Shown: positions 1 through 12,500 of the stretch, piece after piece
How positions within the stretch are numbered: the first letter of the stretch is position 1
Layout: each line of letters begins with the position of its first letter
Origin: Camarhynchus parvulus
Taxonomy: Eukaryota; Chordata; Aves; Passeriformes; Thraupidae
Assembly (NCBI RefSeq): GCF_901933205.1
Contig: NC_044577.1
Location: 3,421,321 to 3,485,320, forward strand
Length of the DNA: 64,000 bases
Reading direction: 5' to 3'
Translations under genes and position numbers: made by a program
The notes under the pieces: model-generated
Seen by the model: only the letters and a program-made list of their open reading frames with translations
The model's database searches: none
Told to the model about the DNA's origin: nothing

Positions 1-3000
1 CCTCTTTCCCAGCATGCAGGTATCTCAGCCAAGCCCTCCTGTTTTTGGAGGGGGCAGGACAGACTCCCCTGCTGGGACTGCTGTGTACAGGTATTTTTTT
101 CTCTCCTCCAGCCCTGTGTTGTTATTCTTTCTCTCCCTTCCCACATCTGCCCCTGTTAATGCCCAAGGAAGGCTGAATTCCTGAACGGCCTGGCTGCTCT
201 GAGGCTGACACAGATGGGTTAGCTCAGCTCTCTGCCCCCATTTTATTGTGCGGATTTAACTGCACAGCAAAGCCAGGGCTTCCTGCTCAGGAGGTTTGAG
301 GTGGCTGGTGGGGAGCAGCTCTGTGATGGGCTGGGTTTGCACAGCAGGATTACTGGGGATGCCTGCTCTAGAGCAGCCTCAAACACTGAGCCAAAGCCGG
401 TTTGCTTCTAAGCCATTTAACCCTTTCAAAGGAGAAAAAAGAAATAAAGGAGGTCAGCCATGAAAGAGAATTTAATAATTGCAGCTCATACATAAATATT
501 TGCTGCTTCTCCCGAGTGCATGATTCCTCTAGTTTCTCTTGTTAAAGAGGACTACCCGTGGGACTCTTGGTTTAAACATATTTCTGTTTCCAAAGCCTTT
601 TAAGGACCTTATGTGGTCCATATTGCTGTGGGGGAGGGACAGGGAGTGGGGCCAGAAGGGGCCTGGATATGCAGAAGCAGCTCTGTCATGCCCTCTATTC
701 CCTGGGTCAGGGTGCAGAGGAGACCCCCCTTCCTCCAAAAAGTTGTTCCCTGTTTCCTTCCCCTCCCTGCCCGTGGCCTGGCAGCAACCAGAGCAACAAG
801 CCAAGGTCTGTAGATTTTTTTTCCCCCTTCCCAAGCAGTTTTCTCCTGGCACAGCAGCCCTGTGCCATCCTCAAGGCAGCAGAATCCACAGAGGAGCACA
901 GTGAAACAGCATCCTGGTAACTGGGAGTGTATTTCCAGGCAGCCCTGCTGCAGCAAGGGCGGGCTGAAGGACAGAGCTCCGTTCTTGCCTTGTGTCTGAG
1001 CCGGGCTATGGGAGCCAAAACAGGAGGGAGCAGACAGGCCTTCAGGCAGGAAGCTGCTTTAGGGGAATGTGGATTAATCCCCCTCCTTAGCCCCTCTTTA
1101 AATGATCACAGGCTGGAGGGTATTTTAAAAGAAGCTAAAAGGAAGACACTTCACTGCTTTATCCCCATGGCTTTGGATTTTCAAAGGAATTTGAGTATCC
1201 AGAAAGAATTTTTTACTCTGCACAGGCCATGCATTCTCAGCAGTCTCCTTTTCTTGTGCCATCTTTTCATCTCCCTGATCCCTTTCTCCCCATCGCTGAG
1301 CCACATCTGGCTTTCCTGAAAGCAAAGCCTCAAAAAAACCCCAATACATGAGTGTTCCAGCACTCATTTTCCCTCTGAGAGGCTGGGACGTGCAAGGACA
1401 GTCCTCAGCAGCAGAAACCTTGAAGTAGAAGTGTTAATTGCTGAAGGTTTGGGGTTTGGTTTTGCTAACCACAAGCGCAAGTGGAAACAGCCTCATAGGA
1501 TACAGTTGCTCTGAGAGCTGGCAGGTGTTAAATAGCACACCCAGGGCTCCAGCATCCTCCTGCTGCTGCTGGCCTTTGTGGTGGTTTCTGACTAATAGGC
1601 GCCAGCTTCACTTCTACCTTTGAGGAGCCTTGGCAGATGCTCACTGAGCCACCCCTAGGGCTCCAGGCAGGCTGAGTTAAAACCTCGTTCAAGCCCCGGG
1701 AGGCACAGTCCATCCCACAAACTGATGTATCAAATGGGGCTTCTCCGAGGGCTTAAGAGCAGCTTTCCACTCTCTTGCATGTGGGCAGAAACCCCAAATC
1801 CTTATGACATCTTTGTGAAACTGCCTCTTTCATGTCGAGCAGTTTCCATGCAAGACACTGAACTGAAATTTTAGTTTGATGTACCAAGTGTGCCTGAGGT
1901 TAGCTTCTTACAGGGCAGGACATGGTTGCACAAGGCCATAAAGAAGCAAAACTGACTTTTGGGGGTTGTTTCCCCTTTCAGAAAACAGGTCTTTCCCAAG
2001 GACTCTTTAAACATCTCCAGTCTCCCCTGAGCCTCCCTTTTCCACCTCCTGATCTTTTTCAGGGCCAAAAGCCTTTGTGAAATGCAGCCTTGCTGTTTTT
2101 CTAGCACCAGGAGCCCCAGTGGGACAACTGCATGTGGTTGGGAGAGCCAAAGCCTGGCCCTGCTCTGGTTTTATGTCCATGATCCTGTGTGTACAACAGG
2201 GCTTTTTTAACACAAGAAGTTCAAGATCAGGAACGTTCCAGGTTTCTCTTTTAACTTCTAGGAAAAAAAAAAAAAAAAGGGACATCTGGGAAGTTCCTGG
2301 TTTTCCCAATTATCAAGCATTTTGCTTATATGAAGAGGGTTTGGAATGAGAGTTTTTTCTAAAGCCCTTGTGCTTCCAGCTGGAAGGCCAAGTGTGGTGT
2401 GTGCCAGGAGCCCAAACTGGAAGGGTCACCAGGACCACAAGTTAAAGATGGATTTTCAGGTGGGTTCAGGGAGAACCAGCCCTGGTGCTGGCAGCACTAC
2501 TCCAGCACAAACCAGCATTCCATCCAGGACAGCTCTGTCAGGCAGGGATCCCCCATTCCCCTGGCACACTGCAGAGGAGATGAGGCTCTCCCTGTGAGGC
2601 ACACAGACCGTGGTGCCATGGGCAAGGAAGTGGCTCTGCGCTCCTCCTGCCTGTCTTGGGTACAAACCCAATTCCTTCACTGCATCTTTTCCATCTTTTC
2701 CCACCCAGCCCCTGCTGCTGCCCCGAGTATCTCTTCTCCTGCACGCCTGCCTCTCTCTGTTGTGGCTTGGCTTCCTTGCTCTGCTCACAGGAAGGGCCCA
2801 GGGGACACCCCAGCTGTGTGGCATCTCCCTTTCCCTCTCCCCCCCAGCTCTCACCTACCTGGGTGCCCTGGCAGCCTTTTGGCCACGTTTGACAGAGGAG
2901 TAACTGTCACTGTGATATTTTACGAAAAATCCCTTCACCACGATTTCCTCTCCGGGGAAGCTGGGAAGCTTCAGCTTCTCTCTGTTCTGCTGCTTTGGAA

Positions 3001-3161
3001 TGTGATTTGGAGAAATGTTTACCCAGCATGTGAATTGTTCTATTTTAATGACCAATCCCAGTATAGCTGTGTCAGGACTCTGGTCAGTCATGGGTTTTTA
3101 TTATTCTTTCTTTTCTAGTCTTCTGTCTGTATCCTTTCTCTATAGCTTTGTATAATTTTAG
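1..3161. other. Intergenic DNA upstream of IKZF2, no gene seen
   Basis: No exon, RNA gene or recognisable transposon was identified. Several open frames of 60-240 codons exist on both strands here, but they overlap one another, are rich in Pro/Ser/Cys/Trp as expected of translated GC-rich noncoding DNA, and match no family I know. A 16-base A run sits near 2262-2278. In mammals the upstream neighbour of IKZF2 is SPAG16, in divergent orientation at a distance. If synteny holds, this is the spacer between them, but no SPAG16 sequence is seen. Confidence 0.6.
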
Positions 3162-3346
3162 TATATAATATAATATAATATAATATAATATAATATAATA
3201 TAATATAATATAATATAATATAATATAATATAATATAATATAATATAATATAATATAATATAATATAATATAATATAATATAATATAATATAATATAATA
3301 TAATATAATATAATATAATATAATATAATATAATATAATATATATA
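3162..3346. repeat. (TAATA)n pentanucleotide microsatellite, ~35 copies
   Basis: About 176 bp of nearly perfect TAATA units run from 3165 to 3340, with imperfect TATA-rich edges. The purity over ~35 units suggests a young or actively expanding array. On the minus strand it reads as a Tyr-Ile-Leu open frame, which is an artefact of the repeat. Confidence 0.97.
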
Positions 3347-5734
3347 AAATAATAAATACATACTACAATGACAAAATAAATCAGAGTCGAAATTCTCTCC
3401 TCTCACCTGGTCCTGGGGACCCCACAAACACCACAGAGTAACCACTGTCAGAACAAGCAGCACCCTCAGTTTTTCCCACTGGGAGCAGGGGAAGCACCTG
3501 CAGGTGGGGTCTGCTCCCCACCAGCACATCTGGAGCCACAGCTGCCAAGTGGAGTTGGCTCAAATAGAAGGAGGAGGCTCTTCCTTGCAGAGAAAGATTT
3601 TTTGGGAGGAGAGAGGTGAGAAAAGAAGGAAGTGCAAGAAATGCACAGAGGCTGGCAGAGGGTGATGGGGAGTTGGTGCAGCTGGAGCAGGGCAGGAGGT
3701 GCAGCCAACACCTCCTGTTCCTGTGCAGCCCCTGCAGCCAGCCTGGCTGGCCCTGAGCTCTGGGTAGCTCACCCAGCTCTCTGCTCTCAAAGAGCCCTCT
3801 GAGATCTGCTTTTCATGCCCAATATGCTCCTCCAGACTGGTGTTGGGCAAACATCCTGCAGGATGTGACCCAGCCAGTTCTCCTGCAGGAACCCTCCCCA
3901 AACCCTGGCAGCACAATTCCCTCCTCCCTCTGCCTGCCCTTGGCTGTGCCCCTTTGATGCTGCAGCACTCTTCCTTGGGGTGCTGCAGCCTGAATCCCAT
4001 GGGAATTCCAGGCTCTGCATCTCAGACCCTTCCCCATGGCCTTGCCCAGACAATGGGGATGTGCAGAACATCCCATGGGGTGCTCTGGTCCAGCAGTAGG
4101 TGGTTCAGCATCAGTGCTGCATGGCCCAGCCAAACTCATCTTCCAAACAAAAGGAGACTCTAAAAATGCCATGGGAGGGGTAGAAGGGAGTATTTTCTAG
4201 GAGCTGTTAATACAGCATTTTTGCATTGGTTTATTTTATTATTTTTTTATATAAAACTATAATCCGAGGACTGAGTTTTATCAGAACGTCCCTTATTGCA
4301 CACCTGGCAAGAGGGAGGAAAAGAGATTTATTTATTTTTTTAACCTGTGGAACATAAAGGAACTAAACCATCCCTGCAGATCTTAAAATCCTTGATACTT
4401 GTGCATTCCCTCAGAAGCTGAAAATGAGCAGAGTTTAATTTTAAAGCCCTAGTTCTGTGCCTTTGAAACAAACATTCTCTTCCTTCTGATAAATGATTAA
4501 AGTACCAGCGATTTATTTTTTAAAGGAAAAGACCACAGGAATTTCTGAGCTCCACACCCCAGCTCAGGTATAAATTTGTCCTTGCTGAGATGATGTTCCT
4601 GTACTTCACTCCCCACACACTTCCCACCCTAATAACACAGGGAACAAAAAGGGATTGCCCCAAAATAATAAATGCAATGACAAAAAATGGTGGCTTTAGT
4701 AAAGTTATGCTTGATATGGCACTTTCCAGTGGTGATGTTCTGATGCTGAATTCAGCAGTGAATTTGGTTTTTCAGAGGTTTTCTTGTATGTGTGTGTGCA
4801 CACTTTGGCTTTTAACAAGGTTATTACAACCAATGTTATGGACAAACTTGAAGGTGCAAGATTTTATTCTTTCTCTGCCACCACGGATAATGAAGTTTTA
4901 TCAACTCCCTTTTATTATAGTAATCTAAAACTGTATCTTATAATAGGGTCATAAACATTTACTGAAACAGAATGCTGTGTGAATTAAAAAAAGAGAGAAA
5001 AACAGGCTTTAGGGTGGACAAATGGAGAACAAAAGGGAACCCAAGTAGCTCTGGTGTCTCTAGTCCAGAACCTCAGTGAGCAGTGCTTCTCCACCCTCAT
5101 CACTGGCCCAATGATCACTGGGCATCTCTTGCTTCATTCCCATCAGTGGGATTTTCCCCTGGGTTTAAACTTTACCATGCCTAAAGCGAGGTGCTGAAAC
5201 GCAGCCCTGGTATCTCTATTTTACCTCTATTTTTTATGAGATAATTTAAATTTAAACCCTTTCTGGTGTGTTCTGTGGTGACTTCTGAAGTATTGTTTCA
5301 CTGTGTAAGTGAAGCAGGGGGCTGTTCATTCCTGAGCCCCCACGAGCAGCACAAATGGTGCCCAACTGCCACCCCCGGTGCTTTCAAAGAGCAGCTGTGC
5401 AGGGCTCTGCCATGGCAGTTGCAATCACTCTGCAATGACAAGAGGAAAAACTGATAATCAACATCAAACTCCTCTGCTGCCTTTTACCACAGAGAAAGTT
5501 CAAGTGTGGTGGAAAGTTTTGGGGGTTGCTGTGTGAATTACCCCTCGCTTGCTGGCTCTGTAACGTTTAGTGGGGAAAGTTTGCAGACTGGGGAGGAGGG
5601 CAGGCATCCCACGCCTCCCCAGCTGTGAGAGAGGAGCTTGGGACCCTGCTCGGGGCTTTTGAGGATGGTGAAGAGCTTGGGAAGGATGGATGTCATACAC
5701 AGGGGGATCTGGAGGGCACTGGGAGCTCAGGTAG
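3347..5734. other. Intergenic DNA, nothing recognised
   Basis: Moderately GC-rich to about 4150, then AT-rich. No coding exon, RNA gene or transposon could be supported. The overlapping open frames between 3466 and 4172 on both strands have no family resemblance. Confidence 0.55.
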
Positions 5735-6011
5735 TGGGAAAATGTGGATGTGTTTCACTCTAGGAGAGTTCCAAGAGATCCCCTGCAAACACATGCAATT
5801 GCACAGGCAACTTTGTCATCTGCTCTTGGTTCTTCCAAAAAGCACACCTAAAAATATCCATCATTAATTTTGGGAAAATGTGGACTGTATTTTGCCCTAG
5901 GAGGGTTCCAAGAGATCCCCTGCAAACACATGCAACTGCACAGGCAACTTTGTCATCTGCTCTTGGTCCTTCAAAAAAGCACACCTGAAAATATCCATCA
6001 CTAATTTTGGG
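5735..6011. repeat. Tandem duplication, two ~136-bp units
   Basis: Unit 1 begins at 5735 and unit 2 at 5871. Both start TGGGAAAATGTGGA, share CCAAGAGATCCCCTGCAAAC, and end in ATATCCATCA followed by TTAATTTTGGG or CTAATTTTGGG. The copies differ by scattered substitutions and one small indel (offset 136 near the start, 137 near the end), so this is a fairly recent local duplication. A minus-strand open frame at 5760-6254 repeats a peptide because of it and is not judged a gene. Confidence 0.93.
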
Positions 6012-8225
6012 TAGCCAGCCTCCCCAAGGTGTAAATGTTAAGGTGTATCCCCTTGCTGAGAAATAGCTGATATCACACAAAATAATAACCTGGCCTGTTA
6101 TCAAAACATGATAAGGTGGCCTTTGCCGTGCCAAAATTGGCTTACAGCACCCTAAAACAAATAGGCATGGGTAGGCAAACAAAAAAATGGCCAGAAATAT
6201 GATAATTCCTTGTGTGCAAAGGCCACTTGTTGGGAAGTGCTCATGCTCAGCCATGTGAACTTGAGTTAGTGTGGGGGGGTAAAATCCACAGAGAAAAAAT
6301 GATATGGAACACCCTGGTGTTTGTGTGTAGCCTTGATTTCACTGGGTAAATACTGTGGTTAAAAATCACTGATTGTTGGAAACTTGATCAGAGTAAGCAA
6401 ATAATATTATTCCTTAGTTATCTCCACGTGTTCTCCTTTCACAGAGCTTGAGCTGGGTACTGCTTGTTTCTGTTTCTCTTCCCTCTGTTGCCATGCCTGC
6501 AGCTATGGATTAACAGCAAAAATAAAGAGTATAACTAGCTGAAAATTTTTAGTGATTTCATAATATAAAATTTGAATTTAAAAAAGAAATTGCCAGTTCA
6601 TTAATTGCCATTCACCAGCCTGTTTTTTGGTTTTTTTTTTTTTCTTGAGAACACTGAGGATCATGACTCATGAAATATGTTTCCAAAAGTAGCAAACTTT
6701 AGTTCAGGTGGACATTTTTCAAGTTTGACTGGCAGAAATATAAATGGAGGAAAAAACCCCAACAATTCAGAGTTTTGATGGAAAAGATTCTACAAAATCG
6801 CACATTTTTTCTATGTGTCAAGGTATATTGGAAAGGACATGCCTTCACTACAGTAAACTTGCTTGGTTTTCTTCTGTTTCTCCTACTCTGGACTAAGGAT
6901 TGTGACAAATTTATAGTAGTTTGTACTAAATCCTAACTTTTCCCTTTTTTTTAATCTTAGTGGACTAAATTGTGGCCCAAAAGGACTAATGTGATGTAGG
7001 GAGTGATGTGGTTGAAATTTTGTTCTACAGCTACACAGGTTTTCCTTTAGGTCTGCTGCAGGTGGGTTTTTTGTTCTCCCTGCTTTGTTTTAGTGAAAAT
7101 GGGGAACACGGTTGTGGAAAGAGAAGCTTTAAAAATAACCCAGGATCTGGAAGCTGCCTAACACAAAGTACATAAATTATCAGAGCCAGCTTTCAAAATG
7201 TGCCTGTGCAAGTGTTACACTCAGACACGTTTCCAAAAGCAAACTGGAGTGGTTGTAAGATAAATGGTGCCCCAGAGAAAAGCAATAAATAGCCCGGCCA
7301 CGTGCTCGCTGTGCCTCGGCTCCGTGCTCCCATTATTTATGGAAAGATGGAACTGCAGTTCCAGAGAACCCTTTGATCAGTGTATTTATTTTTCTAATAA
7401 CCTTTAAGGACAATATTAAACCATCTAAAACACAAGAGTCACTGCAAGGCTGGAAATTGGCAATGGATTTTAAATATGCATTAAGGGCAAAAAAAATTGG
7501 GATGAGTGCAGTTTCCCTTGAAGTCTCCAGCTGATAGCTGTGATGCTACAAAAAATTCTTAGTCCACTGGAAACCAGCTCTTTTCTGCACTTTATATTGC
7601 TCTTTCTGCTCTGTCCTTGCTTCTTGCACATGTGGATTATAAGACCTTTCAGCCCTTCTGTTCTGTGATGGTCAAGGGAGACTCTTGCAGAAATATAAGT
7701 ACTGTAGCTTTCAATATGCATGGGAAGGTTAATTTAAACTGGAAGAGGCACTTATGGAGCTCATTCAACTTCTGGACGGAAAAAAAAAAGGCTAAATGAA
7801 AATGAAGATGTTGGTTTAAGTACTCTGTTGAATTGAGACCTAAACATGAAAATTGAAAGGAGAAAGTCTATGTATTTAATGCCACTGAAAGGAGCACTGA
7901 AAGAACAAGACAAAAAACACCAGCCACATCTGCAGTACTTAGTTATCAAAGCAAAACACAAGCCTTTGTCTCACAACAGAGAAAAAACTGGTAAAATGAC
8001 AGAAATTCTGCTTGTGAGTCTATAAACAAGGTTGCATTAAAAACACTGTTAAAAGTGGCTCCTGGGATTTTCCCTCTGAATTCATATCACTTACAGAAAG
8101 CATCTGGATTGTACTGGATGGCTGGATCTCTGTGTAGATTTTGAGTTATCCCAGCAAAGGTATGAGAAGACAGCAAGGCTGAACACTCTGTATTTATATG
8201 AGTGCATATAAACACACAGTAACCC
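6012..8225. other. AT-rich intergenic DNA, nothing recognised
   Basis: No gene, RNA or transposon could be supported. The stretch contains short homopolymer runs (T-rich near 6622-6643) and otherwise unique-looking AT-rich sequence. Confidence 0.55.
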
Positions 8226-8312
8226 ATGGGATATGGGATATGGGATATGGGATATGGGATATGGGATATGGGATATGGGATACGGAATATGGGATATGGA
8301 ATATGGGATATG
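8226..8312. repeat. (ATGGGAT)n 7-bp tandem repeat, ~12 copies
   Basis: About 87 bp of a 7-bp unit. The first eight or so units are perfect. The right end carries variants (TACGGAAT and TGGAATAT forms), so decay is confined to one edge. Because 7 is not a multiple of 3, all frames stay open on the minus strand and give an Ile-Pro-Tyr-rich artefactual peptide. Confidence 0.95.
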
Positions 8313-9389
8313 TCTTTACCCAGCAGCACTGACTGGCTGGGGGCTGTTTCCATGTAAGTGTGATCCCAGTGAAATACATGGGTAGGTGACTTTGGATGGT
8401 CTCCATGTTGTCCCTCTCTGAAGGACTTCTCAGCACCCAAACCTTCAGATGTGTTGGTGTCAGTTTGCTGAGGGATCTCATGTACAGCTCCCAAATTATT
8501 CCTCTTTGTGGACTTTGAATAAGCAAATACTCTTAGGTGATGGTGTGGGTTCTCTTTCAGAAATTGCTTTGAGAAGTGAAATTTGAAAGCTAAACAGCAC
8601 AAGGTTCATCTAAATAAACAATTCTCTCCCTTAGAGTCCCGCTATATAGAGACAAATCTAGTCTGAATAAGGAAAAGCATTTTCAAACAGAAATCAGCAG
8701 AGAAAGTGCATCATTTGTGTGGGCATGGGGACTTACCTGCAGTCTCACAACCCCATGATTACCTTAAGGCATAGCCTGAAAATCCCAGGACTCTTTATTG
8801 AGCATTTTTTCCCCCTTCCCTGTATAACATAAAGAACAATTTACAGACAAATTGTTCTGATGTTATGCATTTTTGCATGCCTGAAATCACGGCTAAGCTT
8901 TAAGCAGGGAAAATCAATAAATGATGTGTTGCCATCAGCCATTTCTAGGGCAGCTTGGTGTTATTTTAAAGTGTTACTGCTGCAAGGAGAAGGCAGGGGT
9001 ATCTGTGTCTGTATCAGCATTGTATCCGCTGCTGCAATTTGGTGTTAAATGTTACCCCCTCTCTGGGTGGGGCACAGGGAGCCCAGTTCCTCCCAGTGAG
9101 GCTGCAGGGTGTCCCCTCTGTCCCACCAGGGGCTGCCACCCCTGGGCAATGGTGACATCGGGGGATGAATGGGCTCCTTGTTCTCCAAGGAACCACCTCA
9201 AGCTGGTGCTCTCCTCAACCACCTCTGGCCACGAGGCTGCCTGTTGTAGTTTGGGAGAAATGGTAATTCAGGCAAGAGCAGAAACTGGAGTGAGATGCAA
9301 TGAAGAATATTTGTACTGTGAGAGACAGGTTGGCACTTCCTGTAATAATTCAGCTGGAACCTGCAACCCTTCCTGCTGTGCCTGTGCTT
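8313..9389. other. Intergenic DNA, nothing recognised
   Basis: No exon or repeat family recognised. The GC content rises from about 9040 onward. Confidence 0.5.
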
Positions 9390-9553
9390 GGATGGGACTG
9401 TCCCTCCCACTCCTTCCTCACTGCTCCCAAATGCTGGGACAGGCAGGGCACCTCTGCATGCTCACAGGTATGGATGGGACTGTCCCTCCCACTCCTTCCT
9501 CGCTGCTCCCGAAAGCTGGGGCAGGCAGGGATCGTCTACATGCTCACAAAGAG
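9390..9553. repeat. Tandem duplication, two 82-bp units
   Basis: Unit 1 is 9390-9471 and unit 2 is 9472-9553. Both begin GGATGGGACTGTCCCTCCCA and then share CTCCTTCCTC, GGCAGGGA/GGCAGGGC and CATGCTCACA. The units differ at roughly a dozen positions. The duplication lies inside a 291-codon plus-strand open frame (8921-9796), which it partly creates. I do not regard that frame as a gene. Confidence 0.9.
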
Positions 9554-12500
9554 CACCACACAGCCCTGGGCCGAGGAGTTTTGTCTTCCTTGTCCCTCCG
9601 GGACCTCTGTGAAATGTTAATGCTTCAGACCCAGGACGTGGGAAGTCAGGCTGGGATCTTAGTCCCTTGTAATAGTGGTGCTGGATACATGGCAATGAGT
9701 GTCTCTAAAGTCTTTGGGCAGCTCCCCCTGATGGCACTGTCCGGGGATGTTTGCGCTCTCCCTAAGGACTCCCAGCCTCCATGCAGCCTGTCCTGAAGTC
9801 AGGAATTTGTTGAAGCTAAAGTGGATATATATAGCACTAGGAGAATACAGAGCAACACTGTGCCCCTTCCTTAGAGAGGTAGCTGTCACATATTTCCTTC
9901 AACTTATTCATTGACCCACCATGAAACATCACCAAATAATGTGTCATCAATAATGTGACATCAAATAAACTTGTAACTTCATCAAGCCCCTCTAAGACAA
10001 TGGATGGGGCTGTTCTGCTTGCCTGAAGAAGTTAAAAGCTGAAAGGAGAACTGTAAAATCAAGTCAGAGTATTAATTTCTGTGAGGGATTAAAAAAAATA
10101 AATTAGAGTAGCTTGGGATGATCTGAAAGTGTTCAGAAAGAGAGAGCACAGTCTACCCCAGTTTCCTTTTTCCCCTGAGGTTGATCCAACCCCAGCCCTG
10201 GCAGGAAGATTGTGCATGGATGAAGCTGCTTAGTGTTAGAAAAACTTCTTCCCTGTCTAATGTTGTAACTTACCCTGCACTGTCTGCAAGCTGTGATAAG
10301 AAACAGGACAGTGCAGTTGAGATACCATGCCTTAAATTTTGGATTATGTACTGGTGGGGTGTTTAAAATAGCTAAAGTGTGAACTGATCATGCAGCCATA
10401 AAAGCTGCACTGGTGACGTAAAATATAATAATGTGCCCTTCAGCTCAGTGACATGTTCCATGTAGGATATTATGTACTATATGCAATCAGGAACATATTA
10501 GAGAGCAGAGAAGAGTTTCAAAGCCCAGACAGGAGCAAGGAGTAATAGCAGAGAGTAGAACATGATGATATATGACATGAGGAGGAAATAAGAATTAGAT
10601 TGAATCTCAGGGAAAATTGAAGTTCTCCATGAGAAGATAAATATAATCTAAAACAAAGATATTTGGTAGGAAGGAGCTACTTAAAAGGCAATCCCATTGG
10701 AAGTGCCTAAGTGGAAAAAATCAGATATGAACATGGGATGTGACTGAAAAATAGATGTGTAAATGGCAGTGCAATTCTAGCCTGTGCTGTGACAGGAAGG
10801 CAGGAGGAGACACTTCCTCACACAACACACAGGCCACAGCACTTGCTAGGAAACATTTCCTTTGGGAGCTTTGATAAGAACACTGCAGTGACTGGAGGAG
10901 AGAGGATTCTGCAGAGAAGTTTGGGATGCCTTAGAGACAGAGCTGTGCCAGAGCACAGCTGAGCAAATCTGGCTGAGTGGCCACCAGCACATGGATGGGT
11001 GCTTGCAAAGAGCTGATGCAGGGAAGTGTGGTGAACCGTGGGCACAGCAAGTCTGGGACTGATCAAATGAAACATCTGCTCCTATTTCAGAGGAAAAATG
11101 GTCAGTGAAGCTGGTCCAGCTTCGAACAGAAAGGCATGGGAGCCCTGACATTTGTCATGTAAAGGGAGTTTTTACCACTGAGTTTTTACCTTTGCTCAGG
11201 AGCCAAAGGGAGTGTAACACCATGTGTCGCCCCACTTGTGGCAGGGGTGTTTTGGGGCTACCACTGACAAAGCCGAGGCTGTGCACTGTAAGGAAGAAGG
11301 GCTGAGATGATCTGGGAGGTTGTTCCACCTCTCATTTGTCCTGCTCTGCCCTGAAGCCAGGACTGCTCGAGAGCTCAAAGTGTTTCAAGTACTGGGGGTG
11401 GCCAGTGGGTGTCAGTTTTGCTCTATGAAGCAGCTGATGGAGCTTCCCTTATCTCAAGTGAGAAACCACCTTTTAAAGGAGGCAGTGGAAAAAACCATTC
11501 CCATGGAGAAATCTGAGGTCAGCCCCACAGCTCAGTATTCTGTTTTTTCATAGCTCTGTCTACTTTAGGAGCAGTCACAGACAGTAATTCTTAGCCAAGT
11601 CAGTTTTCCTCTTTCGGTATCTCTGATTTTAGGGCAATGACAACTAAATGAGGGTTTTCAACAGAGCTCCTTTGTCTTACAGAAGAGGAAGCCACCACCT
11701 ACAGCCAGACAAATGCTTTATTTTAAAGGGTCATATGTGTAAATGTGCAAAAGTCTCACATGAGCCTTCCTGGATAACCTCATTGAGGGTTGTGATTATG
11801 TTGCCAGCCAATTAAGCTAACTCAGTATAGTGCAGAAATCACTTAAAGATCAAGTCAACATTAAGGACCTATAGTTAGTTTGGATAAAATTTCCATAGAA
11901 AACCTTGTCTGATTTTAAGGATCTTTTTCAACAGCTATTTTTAATGAAACTTCAGAGCTGAATGTAAAATTATACCTTTGTTGAATTAAAAACCAGCCCA
12001 ACAAACCAGCAGCAAGACACTAGGAAAAGCATTTGCCTTTGTAATGCAAGGATTAAGCTGAGACCTCGGGCTTCCATAGGACTTCTTAATCCACTCTGTG
12101 AGTGTTTGGCATGAAGAAATCTTGTTCTGAGAGTGTTATTCTCAAAGCTAGTGTATAGATCCAATAAACCAGCAAAAGCAACGAGGAGAGTAATTTTGAA
12201 AACAAAGATAATGATAATATCTGCAAAAGTTTTTCTATTCATGTCCTCATTCATAATGCTGTAAAATTTGAATATTTTATTTTTCACTTTTGTCGATTTC
12301 AGATGGAGTCTTTTCAGCTGAGGTCAGTAGGAGGAATCTGTTCATGTTAGTGGTATAAGCTCAGGCCTGTGCATTGAAGGAAAGATACCTGATAAAATAA
12401 TGTCTTCTTTAGCCATCATTCCACCACCCAGAATTTTATTTGGAAGAATCCCTTGAAGTTACTAATAAATAGAAAGAAACACACATCTCAGAAGAAAATG

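Noticed and set aside
2399..3118. 239-codon plus-strand frame
   Set aside because: Overlaps several other frames on both strands with similar length. No motif, no family resemblance, no splice or promoter context.
3158..3529. Minus-strand frame with repeated Tyr-Ile-Leu
   Set aside because: Translation of the (TAATA)n microsatellite.
5760..6254. 164-codon minus-strand frame with an internal peptide repeat
   Set aside because: Produced by the 136-bp tandem duplication. No family resemblance and no splice context.
8921..9796. 291-codon plus-strand open frame, the longest in the window
   Set aside because: GC-rich noncoding composition, Cys/Trp/Pro-rich random-looking peptide, contains an 82-bp tandem duplication, no splice structure or family resemblance.
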